Assembly (NCBI RefSeq): GCF_019429625.1
Contig: NZ_JAHXRW010000014.1
Location: 1-64,000, forward strand
Direction: 5' to 3'
Length of the DNA: 64,000 bases
DNA from: Celeribacter sp. PS-C1
Lineage (GTDB): Bacteria > Pseudomonadota > Alphaproteobacteria > Rhodobacterales > Rhodobacteraceae
Below, one piece after another: positions 8,916 through 16,186 of the stretch. Within the stretch, counting starts at the first letter, position 1, and each line of letters opens with the position of its first letter. The position numbers and the translations under genes were made by a program. The notes under the pieces are model-generated. The model had not been told where the DNA came from and did not search any database. It worked only from the letters and a program-made list of their open reading frames with translations.

Positions 8916-9183
8916 ATAATCATCCTGCTCTCAAACCCCTTATTTTACCGGCTCAAAGCGACACCCAATGAAGGATCAGGACGATTGGGCAAAAATTAAA
9001 GGAGCCCTAAAAGGGTCAGTGCAATATTTAAGAAATTGCATTTTCCTCTCTATACTAATTGAAATTATCGTCCTTCGTCCTGCTTTTCTAACGGAATGAT
9101 GAAAGAACCAATTTATTTCAATGCATTAAGACGAAATAGAGACCCAAGACGATAATCCTGCTCAGATTTATCGTCCTGCTATT
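8916..9183. repeat. iteron-like cluster of ATCRTCCTGC boxes, possible replication origin or operator
   Basis: Variants of one 10-bp word recur within 265 bp of AT-rich DNA: atcatcctgc (8919-8928), the inverted caggacgat (8977-8985), ttcgtcctgc (9074-9083, preceded by tatcgtcc), ataatcctgc (9152-9161) and atcgtcctgc (9170-9179). The last two are exactly 18 bp apart. The cluster lies just upstream of a small gene and a phage/plasmid-type replication helicase, the usual place for iterons. Role as an origin is inferred; binding sites for a regulator are equally possible. Confidence 0.45.
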
Positions 9184-9262
9184 CGAAAAAATCTTTAAAA
9201 AATTTCTGCGCAGAATCTTCCGGACATACCTGTTTTCCAGAGACACAAAACAGGATCAGTCG

Positions 9263-9550
9263 ATGAACATTTTGAGAAAGCCCATTTATATCGGGACCGT
9301 TCAACAAGCTCTCGATGTCGAGCTTACGAGCACCATCAATCGCGGCAAGAGTCACGCGGAGAAGACGCGAGAGGCGCGCGTGAAAAACGGCAAGAGCCTT
9401 GTCGGAGAGCCCGTCGCTCTCGTCCGTATCGGCGGCAAGACCTGCGTTGCTCCGCTTCATGAAGCCCATCGCATCTCGAATGCCTACGAAATCTTCGAAA
9501 CCGGTACTCTCACAAGCTGCGACGACGAGGGCGTTATCGCAATCGAATAG
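9263..9550 (+). CDS. small hypothetical protein upstream of the replication helicase
   Basis: A 95-residue protein (MNILRKPIYIGTVQQAL...). CAGGA lies 7 nt before the ATG. It is basic in the first half (KSHAEKTREARVKNGKSL) and beta-rich afterwards (VALVRIGGKTCVAPLHEA). I do not recognise it. Its place directly after the iteron-like boxes and 63 bp before the P4-type helicase suggests a replication or regulatory role within the element, but nothing in the sequence proves this. An overlapping minus-strand frame is judged a shadow. Confidence 0.5.
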   Translation: MNILRKPIYIGTVQQALDVELTSTINRGKSHAEKTREARVKNGKSLVGEPVALVRIGGKTCVAPLHEAHRISNAYEIFETGTLTSCDDEGVIAIE

Positions 9551-9613
9551 AGGATTGTGAAAACAAACTTTCTCAAAACCGCCGGAGAGCAGTGAGGATA
9601 CAGGGCTAACATA

Positions 9614-11647
9614 ATGAAAACACGAGATTACATTGCCGATATTCTGAGAGAGATTGACAGCTGGGAATTGACCGCAACACAGATCCGGGAAACCGCCGAA
9701 CGCGCGGCAGTTTGCGCCTTGCGCAATGCGCGCGGAAGTGACGATTTCTCGACCGTCAAACATCTCCTGCCTGTTGGTGCGGAATTCACATATTTCGAGG
9801 ACGCGCTCAATTCAGAAGATGTGTCAGAAGAGGCGAAGCGCACTATTTCCGACCACATGAAGAGCGCTGGAATTGAGCCAATCAACTCTGCGTATGTCGC
9901 TGATCCGATCCTGCGCACTCTGAGCGGCCGTGATATCTTTTTCTCGCTCTGCCTCGACGATTCCGATGTCGATATGGCGAAGCGACTTCTTGCTGTCTGG
10001 CACGACCGTCTCGGCTATTCGAAGGCGCTTGGTGGGCTTGAGTGGAATGGCACACGTTGGCTGATCGAGGAGGAAGACACTGCGGCCCTTCTTCGAGCGG
10101 CGCAGGAAATCGCGGAGCGTATGGCGAAAGAGCCGCGGGTTGCAAAAATCGTCGCGGATTCCGGGCTGGTCGAAGGTCTTACTTTTACGACCTCCAAGAA
10201 GGATGCGGACCAGGTGCGCAAGGATATGCCGGAAGCGTGGGTTATGTCCCATCAGGAGCTCACAAGTCGCATTAAATCAGCGAAATCTGCGCGTGCCATG
10301 AGTGCAAGCGTCGAAGTTGCGAAAAAGTATATCACGATCAAGCCATCCGAGCTCGATACGTACAAGCACTTGCTGACGACACCAGAAGGCACCATCAATC
10401 TGCGCACAGGCAAGCTCGAAGCGAACAATCCGGAGAACCTGATCACGCGAATGAGCCCGGTGAAAATCGCCAATAGACGCAGAAAGATTGAATTTGATCC
10501 GTCGAAAGCACCGGTTTGGATGAAGGCCCTCAATGAAGCGTTCCTCGGTGACCAGGACCTCATCGACTATATGCAACGCTTCGTCGGATACACGCTCACC
10601 GGAGAAACCACGGAACAGAAGTTTTGGTTTTTTTACGGCACCAGTTCGAACATGAAAGGCCGTTTCTGCGAAGTCATGCGCAAGCTCGTTCCAGAGCAGT
10701 ATTCTGAACTCGATGTAAAGTTCATGATGAAGCAGCATGGCAATACGAAACAGTTGGGTGGCACAAACGAAGAGATTGCCAACCTCCGTGGTGCGCGTCT
10801 CATTCATGCTGAGGAAAGCTCTGCGGACGACGTTCTCGACGAAGCCCCGATGAAGAAGATTTCCGGCGGCGGCAGACTTGAAGCGTCGATGAAGTTCAAA
10901 AGTTCAGTCGCATTCCAACCTGAAGGAAAAATCGTGCTCGAAACGAACCACCGTCCACGCGTACTGAGCCAAGACAACGCAATCTGGCGGCGTATCGTTG
11001 AGATTCCTTTTCTTGCTCACTTCGCAGATCCGGGCGACGCTGGATATATCGAGGGTTTCTCCAAACCCAAAGACCCACTTCTTGACGAGAAACTCGAAAA
11101 TGAGCTGCCGCAGATTTTGGCTTGGGCGGTCGAAGGTGCTGTTCAGTATTACGAACAAAAAGGCCTTGGAGCGGAACCAAAAGCGATTGTCGAAGCGCGA
11201 GAGCACTACAAAACCGAGACTGACGTTCTGGCCGATTTCCTCGCCTGTTGTACGCTGAAAAGCGAAGGCAAGCGCGTCCGCGCCGGAGATGTCTATGCGG
11301 CATATAAAAATTTCATGGAGAAAAACTCTCTCGGGCGTGTCATCTCGTCCCTCGCCTTCTCCGCAGCTATGACTGAGCGCGGGTTCGGGCACGAGCGCAA
11401 AGGCGGCGTGATCTACCGCACCGGCATCTCTCTGAACGTCGCTGGAACATGCTACCAGCGCGGCGTTTTCCCGGGCTCAGAAATGTTCAATTACCGGATC
11501 GGGGATCGGGTTGGACTTGAGGCAAGTTGCGTTGATGATCTGCCAAAAGAAATCAGGGCTATCGTCGCCGGCTCGACCATGGGTCAGATCCCAAGCGTCG
11601 GGACATCCGTCGATACTCCGCTCGGAAAGTTCGTTCGGACAGCCTGA
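9614..11647 (+). CDS. phage/plasmid P4-D5-type superfamily 3 replication helicase
   Basis: A 677-residue protein. The middle (about 120-320) resembles the D5_N helicase-associated domain (GGLEWNGTRWLIEEEDT...). The C-terminal half has the SF3 helicase pattern: FVGYTLTGETTEQKFWFFYG, an acidic Walker B-like ARLIHAEES, the sensor-like KIVLETNHRPRV and the arginine-finger-like IWRRIVEIPF. The P-loop is unusual: GTSSNMKGRF stands where GxxGNGKSxF is expected, keeping the lysine but losing the flanking glycine and Ser/Thr. No N-terminal primase domain is evident. Such proteins drive replication of satellites, plasmids and integrative elements. The divergent P-loop leaves activity uncertain. Confidence 0.85.
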   Translation: MKTRDYIADILREIDSWELTATQIRETAERAAVCALRNARGSDDFSTVKHLLPVGAEFTYFEDALNSEDVSEEAKRTISDHMKSAGIEPINSAYVADPILRTLSGRDIFFSLCLDDSDVDMAKRLLAVWHDRLGYSKALGGLEWNGTRWLIEEEDTAALLRAAQEIAERMAKEPRVAKIVADSGLVEGLTFTTSKKDADQVRKDMPEAWVMSHQELTSRIKSAKSARAMSASVEVAKKYITIKPSELDTYKHLLTTPEGTINLRTGKLEANNPENLITRMSPVKIANRRRKIEFDPSKAPVWMKALNEAFLGDQDLIDYMQRFVGYTLTGETTEQKFWFFYGTSSNMKGRFCEVMRKLVPEQYSELDVKFMMKQHGNTKQLGGTNEEIANLRGARLIHAEESSADDVLDEAPMKKISGGGRLEASMKFKSSVAFQPEGKIVLETNHRPRVLSQDNAIWRRIVEIPFLAHFADPGDAGYIEGFSKPKDPLLDEKLENELPQILAWAVEGAVQYYEQKGLGAEPKAIVEAREHYKTETDVLADFLACCTLKSEGKRVRAGDVYAAYKNFMEKNSLGRVISSLAFSAAMTERGFGHERKGGVIYRTGISLNVAGTCYQRGVFPGSEMFNYRIGDRVGLEASCVDDLPKEIRAIVAGSTMGQIPSVGTSVDTPLGKFVRTA

Positions 11648-11758
11648 TTGGTGACACCGATTTGCGGCAGGATCATGGGCTGCGACATGTTTCCCGGGGC
11701 TTCCGAACGGGACCGTGCGACTGAAACAAACCGCTTTGTAGTCGGTCATTTGGACCCA

Positions 11759-11794
11759 TCTCCCGTTAGTCAAACGCGTTATGCTAACGGGAGA
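11759..11794 (+). promoter_or_regulatory. 11-bp hairpin enclosing a ribosome binding site
   Basis: A perfect inverted repeat, tctcccgttag (11759-11769) with ctaacgggaga (11784-11794), loop 14 nt. Its 3' arm contains the GGGAGA Shine-Dalgarno for the ATG at 11802. Formed in RNA, it would hide the ribosome site; as DNA it could be an operator. The same design recurs at 22180-22210. Confidence 0.55.
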
Positions 11795-11801
11795 AAAGCT
11801 T

Positions 11802-12233
11802 ATGACCGCACAAATCATCCACATTGATCCGGAAATCGAAACCGCAATCCGAGACGGAAAGCTGTCAGAGATCGAGATTACCGAGGCACACATGAGGCTC
11901 TCAAATGGTGCTCTATTGCTGAGGGCGCGAGATCTTTTGCCACAGAAGATCAAAGCTGATGAAGAAAAGGCGCAGGCCAAGACTCCTAAGCAACGTCAGC
12001 GCGATTTCGTGAAACGCAAGAATGAAGCCGGTTTCAAGAAAGATTGGGTGCATCAGAGCATTCAAGAATTGGCCGAAGCCGTTGGCGGCCAAGAAAACAT
12101 TGCGAGCTGTCTCCAACAACTGCGCAAACGTGCTGAAATAGCTGAACAGCGCGCCGAGGTAGCGGAGGCTGAGATACAGAGGATGAAATCCAAGCGGGGG
12201 TGGCTTTCGACTATTCGACGCATGTTGAAATGA
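11802..12233 (+). CDS. hypothetical protein with C-terminal coiled coil
   Basis: A 143-residue protein starting MTAQIIHIDPEIETAIRDGK. The ATG at 11802 is chosen over one 21 nt upstream because GGGAGA lies 7 nt before it. The middle is Lys/Arg-rich (KAQAKTPKQRQRDFVKRKNE). A heptad-like tract follows (residues ~105-130, LRKRAEIAEQRAEVAEAEIQ), then a basic C-terminus (WLSTIRRMLK). I do not recognise the family; basic proteins of this size near replication helicases are sometimes DNA-binding accessory factors. Its ribosome site sits inside a hairpin. Confidence 0.55.
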   Translation: MTAQIIHIDPEIETAIRDGKLSEIEITEAHMRLSNGALLLRARDLLPQKIKADEEKAQAKTPKQRQRDFVKRKNEAGFKKDWVHQSIQELAEAVGGQENIASCLQQLRKRAEIAEQRAEVAEAEIQRMKSKRGWLSTIRRMLK

Positions 12234-12540
12234 CGCGTTCCGAGATGCTTGAAGCCGTTCTCGCAGATCAGCTGGATCACGTCGCCTCGACGGTCGAGAA
12301 AGGTCTTCTGCTCTACGAGAGCGCGGGCAAAGGCTTCGATTGGAATAGCGTCGATGCCATATGTAACGCCGAGTTATCTAATAAATCCATCGGAGAGGGC
12401 ACCGCAAACAAGGGCTTGGGGTTCCACTCCGTCGAAATGCTCACAGACAGAGGCCCAGAGCACCGAAACTTTCGACGTTTTTTGCTTTCACGTTACAGAC
12501 AGCAACACGCTGCTCAGTCTCCAAAGGCATTCAAACTCCT
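12230..12540 (+). pseudogene. possible frameshifted remnant of a GHKL-type (histidine kinase-like) ATPase
   Basis: From the ATG at 12230 the frame encodes MTRSEMLEAVLADQLDHVAS..., then GEGTANKGLGFHSVEMLTD, which resembles the glycine-rich G-box of GHKL ATPases (...G.G..NKG.GF.S...). The similarity then stops in this frame, while an adjacent frame reads TFDVFCFHVTD, the kind of strand that follows the G-box in large GHKL defence or chaperone-like ATPases. This suggests a frameshift and a severe truncation, since such proteins usually exceed 1000 residues. Alternatively it is a short intact hypothetical protein with chance similarity. Confidence 0.35.
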
Positions 12541-12729
12541 GAAAATTGTACGGGAATTCAGAGTTTTGATGCTCTTAGCAGAAAGTCGAACCCGTTGCCT
12601 TCAGTCGAGCCGAGAAGGGAACAAAGGATGAACTTATTTGTGGCAGACTGATTTGAAAGTTGTTATCACTGGCCTGGACCAAGCTGTCATACCCATATAC
12701 AGTGCATAAAAAAGAGAGGTGCGACCTGG

Positions 12730-13776
12730 ATGAGCCAAGGCTTCACATTTATTGATCTTTTTGCGGGAATTGGTGGCTTGCGCCAAGCCATGGAGAGCAT
12801 CGGCGGGCATTGCGTCTTTACGAGTGAATGGGATAAATTCTCAAGACAGACATATGAGGCGAACTACCGCGATAACCGCCCTATCGCAGGTGACATCCGT
12901 GAAGTCGACGCTAAAGACATCCCTCCGCACAATGTTCTGTGCGCAGGTTTTCCCTGCCAGCCATTTTCCTTAGCTGGCGTGTCCAAAAAGAATTCACTCG
13001 GTCGAGAACATGGTTTTCGTGATGAAGCTCAAGGGACACTGTTTTTTGATGTTGTCAGGATCCTCGAACATCATCGTCCTGAAGCCTTCATGCTCGAAAA
13101 TGTCAAAAACCTGACAAGCCATGACAAGGGAAAGACATTTGAAGTGATCATGGGGGCTTTGCGGGAGCTTGGATACTCCGTGACGGCGCAAGTTATCGAC
13201 GCTCAGCACTTTGTGCCTCAGCACCGTCAGAGGATCGTCATTGTAGGCTTCAAAGAGGACACCGGCTTCACTTTTGCAGACCTTCAATTAAAACCTAAGG
13301 GCAGCATCAAGCTCAGTTCGATACTTCATCCTCAGAATGGAACTGAGGCACCCGAAGCGCCTTTTACTGAGGGCCCGGATGCCAAGGTTAACCCGAAATA
13401 TACGCTGACGGATAAACTGTGGGAATACCTTCAAAACTATGCAGCCAAACACAAAGCCGCAGGTAACGGCTTTGGTTTTGGTCTGGTCGGACCCGAGAAT
13501 GTCTCTCGAACTCTGTCTGCGCGTTACCACAAGGACGGGTCTGAAATCCTGATTGATCAGGGGGAAGGTAGTAACCCTCGCCGCCTGACACCGCGTGAAT
13601 GCGCTCGCCTCATGGGGTATTCTGATGACTTCAGAATTCCGGTGTCAGATACCCAGGCCTATCGCCAGTTTGGTAACAGCGTTGCAGTTCCGGTGTTCAA
13701 AGAGGTAGCACGAATTATGGCACCTCACATCGCGCACGTCATGGACAACCGCCCAAAGGAGGCCGTCTCTGTCTGA
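12730..13776 (+). CDS. dcm: Dcm-type DNA cytosine-5 methyltransferase
   Basis: A 348-residue C5 methyltransferase with all main motifs: motif [11 protein letters not shown] (residues 7-16), motif [10 protein letters not shown] with catalytic Cys76, motif VI ENV (123-125), motif VIII QHRQR, and motif [12 protein letters not shown]. It methylates the 5-carbon of a cytosine using S-adenosylmethionine. Immediately downstream are vsr and an MvaI/BcnI-type nuclease, so it is the protective enzyme of a type II system; the partners point to a CCNGG-class site (CCWGG or CCSGG), an inference. The target-recognition domain is between about residues 180 and 280. Confidence 0.95.
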   Translation: MSQGFTFIDLFAGIGGLRQAMESIGGHCVFTSEWDKFSRQTYEANYRDNRPIAGDIREVDAKDIPPHNVLCAGFPCQPFSLAGVSKKNSLGREHGFRDEAQGTLFFDVVRILEHHRPEAFMLENVKNLTSHDKGKTFEVIMGALRELGYSVTAQVIDAQHFVPQHRQRIVIVGFKEDTGFTFADLQLKPKGSIKLSSILHPQNGTEAPEAPFTEGPDAKVNPKYTLTDKLWEYLQNYAAKHKAAGNGFGFGLVGPENVSRTLSARYHKDGSEILIDQGEGSNPRRLTPRECARLMGYSDDFRIPVSDTQAYRQFGNSVAVPVFKEVARIMAPHIAHVMDNRPKEAVSV

Positions 13777-14239
13777 TGTTCACGATCAAGCTACCCGCAG
13801 CCGCAACATGGCGGCAATTCGTAGCAAGAACACGAAGCCAGAGCTTCTGATCCGCCGCGGGCTTCACGCTCGCGGCTTTCGCTTTCGCCTTCATGATAAG
13901 GTGCTTCCGGGGACACCAGACATTATCCTGCGCCGATATAGTGCACTGATTGATGTGAGGGGATGCTTCTTTCATGGTCATGATTGCGACCGTTTCCGAC
14001 TGCCTCGGACACGGCGTGAGTTCTGGGATGAAAAAATATCCTCAAACAGAGAGCGAGACATCAAAATAACCAGTGAGCAACTCGAATTGGGCTGGCGGGT
14101 CGCAATTGTATGGGAGTGCGCTCTACGTGGCCCGAAGAAAATCAACTTAGAAACGGTTATTGACTCCCTCACTCAATGGCTGTCCTCTGATGAAAAAATA
14201 TTTGAAATCAGAGGCCTCTACCAATGTTCACCTCCCTGA
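13769..14239 (+). CDS. vsr: Vsr very-short-patch repair endonuclease, probable CTG start
   Basis: Vsr nicks DNA 5' of the T in T:G mismatches made when 5-methylcytosine deaminates at Dcm-type sites. Translation from CTG 13769 gives 156 residues, the same length as E. coli Vsr, and reads [13 protein letters not shown] before the first ATG (13808), clearly matching E. coli ADVHDKATRSKNM. AAAGGAGG (13755-13762) lies 6 nt before the CTG. With this start E25, D51 and H69 and the zinc ligands C66, H71 and C73 fall at E. coli numbering. However position 64, normally a catalytic His, is Arg (codon AGG), 63 is Val for Thr, and 68 is Phe for the intercalating Trp. The gene overlaps dcm by 8 nt. Confidence 0.88.
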   Translation: MSDVHDQATRSRNMAAIRSKNTKPELLIRRGLHARGFRFRLHDKVLPGTPDIILRRYSALIDVRGCFFHGHDCDRFRLPRTRREFWDEKISSNRERDIKITSEQLELGWRVAIVWECALRGPKKINLETVIDSLTQWLSSDEKIFEIRGLYQCSPP

Positions 14240-15534
14240 GAACTCTTATTACAGCGATGCAGGAGGCAGGGGCGCAGCGATTTTATGCGAAGCGTCTTGC
14301 CCCAAATGACAATTCGAAGAACCAAGTTTACCTGGGCGGCGGCTTTGATGCGCTTAACATCATCCCGCATGGTGATATCGAGACCGATTTTTCTGAAAAA
14401 GCTGGAGCTGTCCGGCGGCGCGACAAAGCTTCTGTAGAGTTCTATTGGATAGACAGCCAAGGAACATGGCGAGCACCCAACGCCCAACTCATTCTTTACC
14501 CCAAATATCCCGAAGTCAGGATGTCGGGCTTTCTGCAGAAAGCTGTGAATGCACCGAAGGGCCTCATGGCGTCCCGCGATGAAGGAAGGGTGATGTTTTT
14601 CGGTGTATCCTCCGAGGGGCGCGTATTGGGCTATGTAGGCGCCCATGATTCTGACGTAGTCGCCGAGCTGGAAGCTCAGGGTGAGTTTCCGTCGGAAGGT
14701 GTATTCTCTAACATCACCCGACTGGCGACCAAAGCCAGTCGCGACCCGTGCGAGGTTCTTTTGGAAACACTCCGGAATGTTCATGGGAAGGGCTGGATTC
14801 CCGGGCAGCGCTTGCATTCTGACGGAACAATCAGGGCATATTCTGCACAGAATGGTGGTGGATATACGCTCGAAGCCGAATTGGGAATTATCCCCAATGG
14901 GATTGCCGAACCTGACTTTCTGGGATGGGAAATCAAGCAATATGCTGTCCGAGACTTCGTGAATTTTCGGGCAACATCTCCAGTCACATTGATGACTCCT
15001 GAACCAACTTCAGGAGTGTATGCCGATGATTTCCCTCTGTTTATGAATGACTTTGGTTACGATGACACCCAAGGCCGGCCCCATCGCAGAAACTTTGGCG
15101 GCGTTTACAGATGCGGGGCCAAAGCGCACGCGCGCACCTCGGTTCGGATGGTCGTTGAGGGATACGACCCAGAAACAGGCAAGATCGACGATATGGGGGG
15201 AAACATCTTGCTGGTGGCGCGTGATGATCGCATAGCTGCGGGGTGGGAGTTCAAAAACTTGCTCAATCACTGGAACCGGAAGCATGCTCAGGCAGCTTAC
15301 CTTCCTTCCATATCATCCGGAAACCCAAGGCAATATCAATACGCTGACAGAGTCCAGCTTGGCCAAGGGACCGACTTCTTCAAATTTATGCGCCTCATCA
15401 GCCAAGGCAGTGTCTATCTCGATCCCGCCGTAAAGGTCGAGAATGGCAAGCAGAAGAAGAGAAATCAGTTTCGTGTGAACCACTCAAATCTTCCGGATCT
15501 CTATCAATCATTCGAAACCCAACAGTTTGCTTAA
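14224..15534 (+). CDS. MvaI/BcnI-family type II restriction endonuclease with N-terminal extension
   Basis: A 436-residue protein. The segment LGIIPNGIAEPDFLGWEIKQ holds D231-x4-E236-x-K238, exactly the tight PD-x4-ExK spacing of MvaI and BcnI, which cut CCWGG and CCSGG. It follows dcm and vsr with a 16-nt overlap, forming one operon-like restriction-modification-repair module. MvaI itself is about 250 residues; here roughly 190 extra residues precede the catalytic core, and they may add specificity or an autonomous domain. Cleavage inside CCNGG-type sites is inferred from family and partners. Confidence 0.85.
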   Translation: MFTSLRTLITAMQEAGAQRFYAKRLAPNDNSKNQVYLGGGFDALNIIPHGDIETDFSEKAGAVRRRDKASVEFYWIDSQGTWRAPNAQLILYPKYPEVRMSGFLQKAVNAPKGLMASRDEGRVMFFGVSSEGRVLGYVGAHDSDVVAELEAQGEFPSEGVFSNITRLATKASRDPCEVLLETLRNVHGKGWIPGQRLHSDGTIRAYSAQNGGGYTLEAELGIIPNGIAEPDFLGWEIKQYAVRDFVNFRATSPVTLMTPEPTSGVYADDFPLFMNDFGYDDTQGRPHRRNFGGVYRCGAKAHARTSVRMVVEGYDPETGKIDDMGGNILLVARDDRIAAGWEFKNLLNHWNRKHAQAAYLPSISSGNPRQYQYADRVQLGQGTDFFKFMRLISQGSVYLDPAVKVENGKQKKRNQFRVNHSNLPDLYQSFETQQFA

Positions 15535-15646
15535 TCGTTATCAGATCAGTTAAACTCACCACCGCTTTTCCTCAGCTGTCGAAACTGTGTCTTCGCTTCT
15601 TGAGACAAACCCAGTTCCCAGCCTCCGAGGCACAGTTGATGGAAGT

Positions 15647-15940
15647 TTATTGTCCGCCTTCAAAATTGTCAGTCGTCTCATCTTTTGCGTACACGAGTTT
15701 ACCACACTTACTGAGACCGACACCTTCTCTGCAACGGCGGCGAGCAGCAAAAAAGGCCTCCTCTTGTTTCGAAGGCTTGGACATGGCTGTTACAAACGCG
15801 TCGAGATCGAGCCCTTGGGTATGTCGGTCATTTCGCTGAGGCTCACGTTTAGGCAAGTTGAAATTGTGAATGACATACGCGACGCCCGCACCAGCAACCG
15901 CAGCAGAAAAAATCAAAATGACGCATTCAAGAATAACCAT
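15647..15940 (-). CDS. small single-pass membrane protein (uncertain)
   Basis: A 97-residue frame with one N-terminal hydrophobic helix (VILECVILIFSAAVAGAGVAYVI) and a charged cytoplasmic-type tail (PSKQEEAFFAARRRCREG...). No Shine-Dalgarno is visible before the ATG and no family is recognised. It is convergent with the restriction gene. The membrane helix is the main support; it may be a chance frame. The rest of 15535-16186 carries only the 57-bp repeat and a hairpin. Confidence 0.3.
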   Translation of the reverse strand: MVILECVILIFSAAVAGAGVAYVIHNFNLPKREPQRNDRHTQGLDLDAFVTAMSKPSKQEEAFFAARRRCREGVGLSKCGKLVYAKDETTDNFEGGQ

Positions 15941-16030
15941 ACTTAAGCATACGAGTTTTTCCCTTTAACTTGTAAGGCCTTTTCTGGCTAACCTGATCCC
16001 CCAAAAAGGAAAATCAAAAAGACATCCTAT

Positions 16031-16087
16031 CTCAGCTCCTCTCCTTATAGCAAACTGAGGCAGAAATTTCGCAATCAAACCTGTTTC
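16031..16087 (+). repeat. 57-bp direct repeat, left copy
   Basis: This 57-bp sequence matches 22100-22156 at 52 of 57 positions, with the last 29 bp (16059-16087) identical. It lies 100 bp before the exonuclease/RecQ/UvrD gene. Just at its end, ctgtttc (16081-16087) pairs with gaaacag (16097-16103) to make a 7-bp hairpin with a 9-nt loop that is not present at the other copy. Shared promoter region and insertion scar are both possible explanations. Confidence 0.85.
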
Positions 16088-16186
16088 GTATCTTTAGAAA
16101 CAGAAATTTGAGGTAAGAGCGCACATTTACGCTTTTGAAATTCAAAGAGCTTTGTTCTGTTCAGTCTTGTCGGTAATTATCTGCCT

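Noticed and set aside
8881-9183. Considered as a CRISPR array because of recurrent short words
   Set aside because: Units are only ~10 bp, degenerate and irregularly spaced, and no cas genes are present.
9179-9763. 194-codon minus-strand frame across the start of the helicase
   Set aside because: Crosses two plus-strand genes, no ribosome site and no recognised domain; judged a shadow.
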